Origin: an uncultured Eubacteriales bacterium
Lineage (GTDB): Bacteria > Bacillota > Clostridia > Oscillospirales > Oscillospiraceae
Length of the DNA stretch: 64,000 nucleotides
Assembly (NCBI GenBank): GCA_905198835.1
Contig: CAJKDY010000011.1
Location: forward strand, 1 to 64,000
Direction of reading: 5' to 3'
The notes beneath the pieces are model-generated. The model had not been told where the DNA came from and searched no databases. It saw only the letters and a program-made list of their open reading frames with translations. Below are positions 58,467 to 64,000 of this stretch, one piece after another (position 1 is the stretch's first letter; each line of letters starts with the position of its first letter). Made by a program: the position numbers and the translations under genes.

Positions 58467-59300
58467 ATGAAACATATTATCGCCGTGCACGACCTCTCCG
58501 GCTTTGGCCGGTGCTCATTGAGCGTGGTGATGCCCACGCTCTCGGCCATGGGCGTGCGGTGTTATCCGCTGCTGACAGCCTACCTATCCGCCCACACCGC
58601 CTTTCCCACTACCGGGCATGAGGTGTTTTTGGACCTCACCCGGGAGATGCCCCAGGTGCTGGAGCACTGGAAGGCCCTGGGCGCGCAGTTTGACGGCTTT
58701 TACAGCGGCTTTTTGGGCTCTGCCGAACAGATGGACACGCTGACGGCCTGTCTGCGGGACTTCCGGCGCCCCGGCTTTTGGGCCATGGTAGACCCCGTTA
58801 TGGGCGACAACGGCCAGCCCTATCGGACCTACACGCCCCAGCTCTGCGCCCGGATGGCGGAGCTGGCCGCCCAGGCCGACGTCATTACCCCCAACCTCAC
58901 CGAGGCCGCCATTTTGCTGGGCGAGGACTATGACCCCGACCCCAGTCTGGATAAGGCCACCGATTGGCTCAACCGTCTCAGTCTGGATGGCCGCCGTTCA
59001 GTGGTGCTGACAGGCCTTTCCCTGGCCCCCAGCACCCTGGGCGCGGGCTGTCTGGACCGGGAGACCGGCCAGGTATATACCGCCCAGGCGCCTTTGGCCC
59101 ATGGGCGCTTCTCCGGCACCGGCGACCTTTTCGCCTCGGTGTGTCTTGGCAAGCTGCTGGCTGGGCAGAGCTTGTCCCAGGCCACCCAGGCCGCTGTGGA
59201 CTTTGTGGCCAAGGCCGCCCAGGCCACTCTGGACCGGGGCGGCGATCCCCTGCAGGGCGCGGACTTCGAGCCGCTACTGGGGCTGCTCGCCCAGAGCTGA
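58467..59300 (+). CDS. Pyridoxamine / pyridoxal kinase
   Basis: A 277-residue ribokinase-fold kinase that phosphorylates vitamin B6 forms. It has the N-terminal AVHDLSGFGRCSLSVVMPTL, the substrate region VDPVMGDNGQPYRTYTP, TPNLTEAAILLG, and the ATP/anion-hole motif GRFSGTGDLFASV. It resembles PdxY-type enzymes; a hydroxymethylpyrimidine kinase role is less likely because of the long N-terminal motif. AAAGGAGG precedes the ATG. It is monocistronic and converges on the SpoVB-like gene with only 2 bp between. Confidence 0.9.
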   Translation: MKHIIAVHDLSGFGRCSLSVVMPTLSAMGVRCYPLLTAYLSAHTAFPTTGHEVFLDLTREMPQVLEHWKALGAQFDGFYSGFLGSAEQMDTLTACLRDFRRPGFWAMVDPVMGDNGQPYRTYTPQLCARMAELAAQADVITPNLTEAAILLGEDYDPDPSLDKATDWLNRLSLDGRRSVVLTGLSLAPSTLGAGCLDRETGQVYTAQAPLAHGRFSGTGDLFASVCLGKLLAGQSLSQATQAAVDFVAKAAQATLDRGGDPLQGADFEPLLGLLAQS

Positions 59301-59302
59301 GT

Positions 59303-60808
59303 CTACGTCCTGGGTCGCAGCAGTCCCCGGCCCACACCTTGGGCCTGCAGTGCGGCCAGATAGAGGACGATGCCGAAGGCGGAGGTACTCACGCAGGACC
59401 AGAGCGCGCCAAGGCCTGTATCCAGCAGCTTGTGGAAGAGCAGTCGGCAGCAAAGGCCCATCAGAAGTGACCCCAGCCCCGGCGCTACCAAGGCGGTGAA
59501 GGTATCGGCCCGGATGCCCGAGCAGCGGCGGATATCCCACCAGTTGAGCCATGCGCCCACCAGGGAACTGACCCAAAGCCCAGTGACATAGCCCGCCATG
59601 CCGATGCGGGGATCGCCCACCAAAAACCAGGTGAAGGCCAGCTGCACCCCATCGCTAATGAGCATATTCCGGGCCGCGGCGCGCTGCCGGGCTAAGCCGT
59701 TGAGAGCGCTGCCCAGCACGGCTTGATAGCAGCTCAGCGCCACGCCTACCGCCAGCGGGAAAATATGCTGCCCGGCCTTTGGTTCGTTGAATAAGAGCGT
59801 ACCTAAGGTAGGGCCGATGACGCACAGCAGCGCCATGGCTGGCAGGATGAGCAACGACGTGGCGTTCACCGCCCGGTTGAGCTGGGCCCTGGTCTCCCCC
59901 TCCCGGCCCAAAGACGAGGTCTGGGCCAGCTTGGGCACCAGCACCAGCCCCAGCGCGCCGATGAAGGCCGAGGGCATTAAGAGCATGGGCAAGGTCATGC
60001 CGTTGACAATGCCGAAATCGCTCATGGCCTCGCTCACCGTGGCCCCGCCCTTGACCAGCAACTGAGGGATCAGGATGGCGTTGGCCGAGCCCATCAGATT
60101 GCCAAGCAGCGCCGTGGCCCCCACAGGGACGGCGATGCGGGCGATCTCGCCCCGGAGGGCCCGGGGCTCCAGCCGCCCCAAGGGTCCGTGGCCCATATAC
60201 CGCCGGAAGAGGGCGGTCAGCGCGGTGGCGGAAAACACCTCGCAAGCGCACATTCCCAATACGATGGCCCCCACGGTCCCCTCCCCGGTCCGGGGCCGCA
60301 GGATCAGCAAAAAGCCCAGCACGGCGAGGGCACGGATGACCTGCTCGGCCATCTCGCACAGCGCCGGCGGCGTGACCCGGCCCGTGCCAAAGAAGCAGTG
60401 CTTTTGCAGGTTTTCGATACCGGTGAGCAGCAGGCATGGTAACAGCAGGCAAAGCCCCAACCGGGTCCGGGCGTCGCCCAGAACGTAGACTGAGATGGGG
60501 TCGGAGAGCAGGACCGTCACTACCGCCAGCGGCGCCAGCAGCAGGAAAAAGATGTGGAGACAGCTCCGACGCACCTGCCGCACCGACCCTAGGTCCGACC
60601 GGGCCGCGTACCGGGCCGACAGCGTGGACGCCGCCACGGTGAGCCCTGCCGCCGTCAGCGAGCTCAGGACCGAATACACCGGCATGATGAGCTGGTAAAG
60701 GCCCATCAGCTCCGAGCCGATGAGCCGAGACAGGGCAATGCGGTAGAAAAAGCCCACCAGCTGGCCAAACAGGCCGCTGAAGGTGAGCAGAGCCGTGCCG
60801 TAGGTCAT
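59303..60808 (-). CDS. SpoVB-like oligosaccharide flippase (MOP superfamily)
   Basis: A 501-residue membrane protein with about fourteen spans, of the MurJ/SpoVB/Wzx superfamily. The N-terminal RIALSRLIGSELMGLYQLIM, then PVYSVLSSLTAAGLTVAAST, is typical of stage V sporulation protein B relatives, thought to flip lipid-linked precursors for spore cortex. Firmicutes carry several paralogues, so 'spoVB' itself is not certain. AGAGGGGAC fixes the ATG at 60808. Confidence 0.83.
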   Translation of the reverse strand: MTYGTALLTFSGLFGQLVGFFYRIALSRLIGSELMGLYQLIMPVYSVLSSLTAAGLTVAASTLSARYAARSDLGSVRQVRRSCLHIFFLLLAPLAVVTVLLSDPISVYVLGDARTRLGLCLLLPCLLLTGIENLQKHCFFGTGRVTPPALCEMAEQVIRALAVLGFLLILRPRTGEGTVGAIVLGMCACEVFSATALTALFRRYMGHGPLGRLEPRALRGEIARIAVPVGATALLGNLMGSANAILIPQLLVKGGATVSEAMSDFGIVNGMTLPMLLMPSAFIGALGLVLVPKLAQTSSLGREGETRAQLNRAVNATSLLILPAMALLCVIGPTLGTLLFNEPKAGQHIFPLAVGVALSCYQAVLGSALNGLARQRAAARNMLISDGVQLAFTWFLVGDPRIGMAGYVTGLWVSSLVGAWLNWWDIRRCSGIRADTFTALVAPGLGSLLMGLCCRLLFHKLLDTGLGALWSCVSTSAFGIVLYLAALQAQGVGRGLLRPRT

Positions 60809-60905
60809 GCTGTCCCCTCTGCGCGCCACAGTGCCGCCCCCCTTCCCTCTACCCTATGCGCGCCTTGCCCCGGCAAGAACCGGGAAGGTAGGACAGCATT
60901 GCCCC

Positions 60906-60934
60906 TTGTGCTTTTGGCGCAAATGAGCTATAAT
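60906..60934 (+). promoter_or_regulatory. Promoter of the DUF4364 gene
   Basis: TTGTGC (60906-60911), 17 bp, TATAAT (60929-60934), 35 bp before the ATG. Confidence 0.6.
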
Positions 60935-60969
60935 GAGATAAACATAAGTTCGAGAAAGGAGGCGGCGGC

Positions 60970-61500
60970 ATGGGATTTCTTCGAGGACCGCTGGATGTGA
61001 AGCTGCTGGTTTTATACATTATGAGCCGTGTGGCCGCGCCCATTAGCTTTGACGCTCTCACAGACTTAGTGCTGGACTGCGAGGAGGTGGACTACTTCCT
61101 CTTCGCCCAGGAGGTAGGCGAGCTGGTGACCCGGGGCCAGCTGGTGCTGGACGATGGCGGACTCTATACCATCACCGAAAAGGGCCGCGCCAATAGCGGC
61201 ATTATGGAAGACAGCCTCTCCACCGCCATCCGGGGCAAGGCAAACCGCGCCCTGGCCGTTCTCAACGCCGCCCTGCGCCGGGACGCCCAGGTCACCGCAC
61301 AGCTGGTGGACGAGGGCGAAGGCCGCTGTCATGTGGAGCTGGGCCTGACCGACGACGCAGGCCCTCTCTTCTCCCTGACCCTGGCCGTCCCCTCCAAGGA
61401 GCTGGGCGACAAGATCGTCCGCCACTACCACGACGCCCCCGAGGACTGCTTCAACGCCCTGTTGACCCTGCTGCTCCAGGGGCCAAAGGAGAACGGCTGA
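60970..61500 (+). CDS. DUF4364 family protein
   Basis: A 176-residue cytoplasmic protein of a clostridial family with no proven role. The N-terminal half looks like a winged helix: DVKLLVLYIMSRVAAPISFD, then VDYFLFAQEVGELVTRGQL and LYTITEKGR. That suggests a DNA-binding regulator. The second half is an alpha/beta region (LFSLTLAVPSKELGDKIV). GAAAGGAGG precedes the ATG. It is monocistronic with its own promoter and terminator. Confidence 0.85.
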   Translation: MGFLRGPLDVKLLVLYIMSRVAAPISFDALTDLVLDCEEVDYFLFAQEVGELVTRGQLVLDDGGLYTITEKGRANSGIMEDSLSTAIRGKANRALAVLNAALRRDAQVTAQLVDEGEGRCHVELGLTDDAGPLFSLTLAVPSKELGDKIVRHYHDAPEDCFNALLTLLLQGPKENG

Positions 61501-61507
61501 ACATCGA

Positions 61508-61545
61508 AAAAATAGGGGGCGGCGCGAAAGCGCCACCCCTATTTA
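61508..61545 (+). terminator. DUF4364 terminator
   Basis: AAATAGGGG..GGCGC - GAAA - GCGCC..CCCCTATTT, a GC hairpin with A/T flanks, between converging genes. Confidence 0.85.
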
Positions 61546-61643
61546 TTATAAGCAAAATATTCAATAAGAAGATATAATATCAGCTTATTACTCCTTATCT
61601 TTTCCATTGGGAGACATATACAGGCCTCCCCTGTCATCCGTCT

Positions 61644-62795
61644 TCACAGCTCCACGCAGTAGCGGCGGATGAGGTGGCCGTCGGCGTCGGGCACCTTATT
61701 CTCCAAGGTCGCCTGGTAGTGGAGGATGGTACGCACCGAGGCGGCGTTGTCGTCATAGCAGTGGATGAGCACCCGCTCCAGGCCCAGCTCGTCCCGGCAG
61801 TAGGCCAGGGCCAGGCCCAGAAGCTCTGTGGCGTAGCCCCGGCGGCGAAGATCTGGGTGGATGCAGTAACCGATGTGCCCGCCGATGTGGGTCAGGGCAT
61901 CGTTGAGGGCGTGGCGGATGTTGACGATGCCCACCATCTGCCCCTGGCCGTCCAGGGCCAGGAAGGTGTCACCGGGCATCCAGCCGGGGTTTTTGCCCAG
62001 GGCGTTGACGGTACGCCAGGTCTCATAGTCAGTCATGGTCTCCAACCCCGATGAGCCGTTGCACACCTCCCCGGCATCCAAAAAGGCCTGCCGATAGGCT
62101 CGGACCATGGCCTCATGCTCAGATGCTGGCCGCACCAGCGTCAGCCGTGCCGATAGGGTCTCCCCTTTCACCGCCACGCAGCGGCAGATGGGCTTGCCCT
62201 CGTTGTAAAATTTCTCCTCGTAGTCGGTCATCACGCCGCGAGGCCCGTTGGCGTGGAGGTCCCGGGTCACCTCGGTCAGCGTGTAGCCCGCCTTGGGAAA
62301 CTGGAACAGGGACCACTCAAAGAGGTCCTTGTTGTCGGTCTTGAAATGGATCTCACCGCCGGCGGGCATCACTCCGGCATAGAGCCGCAGGAAGTCCGGA
62401 TGGGTCAGCCGCCGCTTGGATTGCTGGCTGGAGGGCCAGGGGTCGGAGAAGTTCAGGTAGACCCGACTCACCTCGCCGGGGGCGAACCAGTCGGTGACGC
62501 CCCGGGCGTCGGCGTCGATAAAGCGGACGTTGACAAGGCCCAGTGCTTGGGCGCGCTCCATGGCCATGACCATGGCGTCGGCCACCCGCTCCACGGCCAC
62601 AAAGAGCACATCAGGCTCGGCCTTAGCGGTCTCCACGGTGAAGCGGCCCTTGCCGCAGCCCAGCTCCAGCCGCACCTCCCGGCAGCCGGGCAGCAGCTTT
62701 GCCCAGCGGCCCTTATGCTCCCATGGAGTTTGGCATAAAAGCGCGCCCTGCCGCTCCATGCGCTCGGCCAAATGGGCCTTTTTCCGCATCCGCAT
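61644..62795 (-). CDS. trmB: tRNA (guanine-N7)-methyltransferase fused to GNAT acetyltransferase
   Basis: A 383-residue two-domain protein. Residues 1-213 are a complete TrmB, which makes m7G46 in tRNA: SAM loop LELGCGKG (43-50), NFSDPWPSSQQSKRRLTHPD around 115-133, HFKTDN and TDYEEKF near the end. Residues 217-383 are a complete GNAT domain (LVRPASEHEAM; acetyl-CoA loop HPDLRRRGYATELLG; DDNAASVRTILH). No stop, frameshift or internal ribosome site separates them. The ATG at 62795 has GGAGGAG upstream. Confidence 0.92.
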   Translation of the reverse strand: MRMRKKAHLAERMERQGALLCQTPWEHKGRWAKLLPGCREVRLELGCGKGRFTVETAKAEPDVLFVAVERVADAMVMAMERAQALGLVNVRFIDADARGVTDWFAPGEVSRVYLNFSDPWPSSQQSKRRLTHPDFLRLYAGVMPAGGEIHFKTDNKDLFEWSLFQFPKAGYTLTEVTRDLHANGPRGVMTDYEEKFYNEGKPICRCVAVKGETLSARLTLVRPASEHEAMVRAYRQAFLDAGEVCNGSSGLETMTDYETWRTVNALGKNPGWMPGDTFLALDGQGQMVGIVNIRHALNDALTHIGGHIGYCIHPDLRRRGYATELLGLALAYCRDELGLERVLIHCYDDNAASVRTILHYQATLENKVPDADGHLIRRYCVEL

Positions 62796-62827
62796 CTCGT
62801 TTCTCCTCCGTTTCTTCGATAAAAAGC

Positions 62828-62856
62828 ATTGTACCACAGCCAAGAAAACCTTGCAA
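62828..62856 (-). promoter_or_regulatory. trmB promoter
   Basis: On the minus strand TTGCAA (62856-62851), 17 bp, TACAAT (62833-62828). The -35 is the same six bases used by the divergent tRNA-Pro promoter. Confidence 0.7.
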
Positions 62857-62879
62857 TCCCCTTCCGTTTCGATTATAAT
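62851..62879 (+). promoter_or_regulatory. tRNA-Pro promoter
   Basis: TTGCAA (62851-62856), 17 bp, TATAAT (62874-62879), 12 bp before the tRNA. The -35 hexamer is self-complementary and is shared with trmB. Confidence 0.75.
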
Positions 62880-62891
62880 ATCTCGTTGTAT

Positions 62892-62967
62892 CCGGGTGTA
62901 GCGAAGTTGGTATCGCGCCTGGTTTGGGACCAGGAGACCGTGGGTTCGAGCCCCGCCACTCGGACCA
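62892..62967 (+). tRNA. tRNA-Pro (TGG)
   Basis: The acceptor stem CCGGGTG pairs with CACTCGG (one G-T), then A and encoded CCA. The anticodon loop TTTGGGA gives TGG. T-arm GTGGGTTCGAGCCCCGC. Confidence 0.95.
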
Positions 62968-63005
62968 AAAAAGCCTTGAAATCATAAGATTTCAAGGCTT
63001 TTTCT
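62967..63005 (+). terminator. tRNA-Pro terminator
   Basis: A stem of AAAAAGCCTTGAAATC with GATTTCAAGGCTTTTT, directly after the CCA end. Confidence 0.9.
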
Positions 63006-63022
63006 TTGCGGTTGGCACGGCA

Positions 63023-64000
63023 CTACTTTACCGGGAGCTGGATCAGCTCGATCCCCTCGGTCTTGCCCAGGTTTCGGCTATATTGCTTTTGGGTGGAGTT
63101 GTTCCAATGCTCATGGACGCCCAGGTTGGAAACGGTGTGGCCCTGGCTGTCGGTGTAGGTCGTTTTCGAGGGGGCCTGGGACACCAGAGCCGCCTCATGG
63201 AGATAATTCTCCACCGTAGCGTTATTTCGCAAAGAGCCGTTGCGGCTGGTGACCGCCGGTTCGTTCATCAAGAAGTCGGCCCCTACGCTGTCGATGGCCA
63301 CCGGGTCTTGGGAGACAAAGACGCTGGCGGTATAGTGGCCGTTGAAGGGCGCTTGCTGCCATTTGGAATTGTCGGCGGTGATGGACGCGCCCTCGCTGGG
63401 GGCGCAGATGATGGCGTCCAGCATATAGAGCACCGTCTTGCCGCCCAGGTCGGCGTTTGCCATCAGGTCTACCAGCGGGCTGTAAATGCCCATCTCGTTG
63501 CGGGTGAGCCATTGGTGGAGGTTGGCCCCCTCCGGGGGACGCATCAGGTTGCCGTTGAGAAAGGAGCCGAAGTGGTTTTTGCCGCACAGGGTGATGCCGT
63601 AGCTGTGGCCCTTCAAATTAGCCAGATTGATGACGTACTCCGCCTCGGTGACGCAGGTGGGCAGATAGTTGACCTTGCCGCTGAAGGGGTGAGACCACTG
63701 GATGGGGGCATTCTCATCGGCCACGCCGTTGTTCCGGCCTACAAAGTGTACACCGTCAAGCTGCCCTTGGGTACAAAGCTCCACCATGTACTCCGGGAAC
63801 AGCCGGGACACGTCGTAGACGGTAATATCATAGGGAGCCACCCCCGCGTCCCGCACCAGAGAGGTGAGCAGGGCTTTGAGCAGCACGGGGTTTGTATAAC
63901 TCATGGCGGTACGCCCAGAGGTATCGTCGTCCATAACGGCAGAGCCATTGATGTTGGCTTTAATGGCGATTTTTTGTCCCTTGGTATAGCCGCCGGTGAG
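63023..64000 (-). CDS. DUF362 domain protein, 5' end outside the window
   Basis: The last 325 residues of a protein whose frame stays open to the window edge, so the start is missing. DUF362 features: CVTEAEYVINLANLKGHSYG, TLCGKNHFGSFLNGNL, and VSQDPVAIDSVGADFLMNE near the C-terminus. DUF362 proteins are often linked to iron-sulfur clusters, but no cysteine cluster motif is in this part. The function is unknown. It ends at LPVK, just past the tRNA-Pro terminator on the opposite strand. Confidence 0.82.
   Translation of the reverse strand, partial: LTGGYTKGQKIAIKANINGSAVMDDDTSGRTAMSYTNPVLLKALLTSLVRDAGVAPYDITVYDVSRLFPEYMVELCTQGQLDGVHFVGRNNGVADENAPIQWSHPFSGKVNYLPTCVTEAEYVINLANLKGHSYGITLCGKNHFGSFLNGNLMRPPEGANLHQWLTRNEMGIYSPLVDLMANADLGGKTVLYMLDAIICAPSEGASITADNSKWQQAPFNGHYTASVFVSQDPVAIDSVGADFLMNEPAVTSRNGSLRNNATVENYLHEAALVSQAPSKTTYTDSQGHTVSNLGVHEHWNNSTQKQYSRNLGKTEGIELIQLPVK

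Noticed and set aside
1..64000. CRISPR arrays, transposases, phage genes
   Set aside because: No regularly spaced repeats or mobile-element proteins were seen on either strand.

Overview
The window is about 64 kb of GC-rich chromosome from an endospore-forming Firmicute. The gut Oscillospiraceae (Flavonifractor / Oscillibacter / Lawsonibacter type) fit best. This rests on GC-rich codon use in Gram-positive gene families, strong AGGAGG ribosome sites, sigma-A promoters (TTGACA-17-TATAAT), a large Bacillus-type SRP RNA next to dnaX, sigG, a SpoVB-like flippase, a DUF4364 protein, a lysine riboswitch on an NhaC-type carrier, and GalT of class II. The genus is inference. There is no phage, transposase, CRISPR array or plasmid gene. 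It is a mostly core, housekeeping region.

Layout. 0.2-8.9 kb (minus): a packed eight-gene run from murD through three tandem M42 aminopeptidases, a PLP methionine gamma-lyase-like enzyme, a small membrane protein, a VanZ protein and ligA. 8.96-9.34 kb: RNase P RNA, divergent from murD, then an SGNH-hydrolase lipoprotein. 10.1-15.0 kb: two divergent Feo iron systems (separate feoA+feoB on minus, a FeoA-FeoB fusion on plus), the latter followed by MoxR / DUF58 / transglutaminase genes. 19.3-27.3 kb (minus): degV, ygiQ, a phosphatase-acetyltransferase fusion and pyrD-pyrK-pyrF-pyrC. 27.4-30.8 kb: a secreted repeat protein and an O-antigen-ligase-type membrane protein. 31-34.1 kb: tRNA-Leu, tRNA-Arg, ybaB, dnaX and SRP RNA. 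34.2-39.3 kb: a very cysteine-rich 77-residue protein, a WG-repeat secreted protein, and the trkA-trkH potassium system. 39.4 kb: sigG. 40.3-49.0 kb: the galactose module, mglBAC uptake (minus) divergent from galK-galT-galE (plus). 49.1-50.6 kb: an ECF substrate-binding subunit with type III pantothenate kinase. 50.6-54.6 kb: a phosphoesterase, then rpsF-ssb-rpsR and a polysaccharide deacetylase lipoprotein. 54.6-62.8 kb: cdd, the lysine-riboswitch transporter, a HAD hydrolase, an O6-alkylguanine methyltransferase, tRNA-Leu, pyridoxal kinase, a SpoVB-like protein, DUF4364 and a TrmB-acetyltransferase fusion. 62.9-64.0 kb: tRNA-Pro and a DUF362 gene cut by the window edge.

Working together. 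The mgl and gal genes form a complete galactose import plus Leloir route with a palindromic operator-like site between them. The pyr genes cover dihydroorotase, dihydroorotate dehydrogenase B and OMP decarboxylase; pyrB, pyrE and carAB are not here.

Most unusual points. (1) Three divergent promoter pairs, each with a stable-RNA gene on one side, overlap at their -35 boxes; one pair shares a single palindromic TTGCAA. (2) sigG has its ribosome site buried in the 3' arm of the trkH terminator hairpin, with a sigma-F-like promoter placed so that its transcripts would lack the 5' arm. (3) MglC carries a charged, coiled-coil-like N-terminal extension of about 215 residues. (4) Two unrelated enzymes have C-terminal GNAT fusions. 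(5) The Cys-rich protein. (6) A tRNA-Arg 3'-end remnant 140 bp downstream of the intact tRNA. I found no convincing wholly new multi-gene system.
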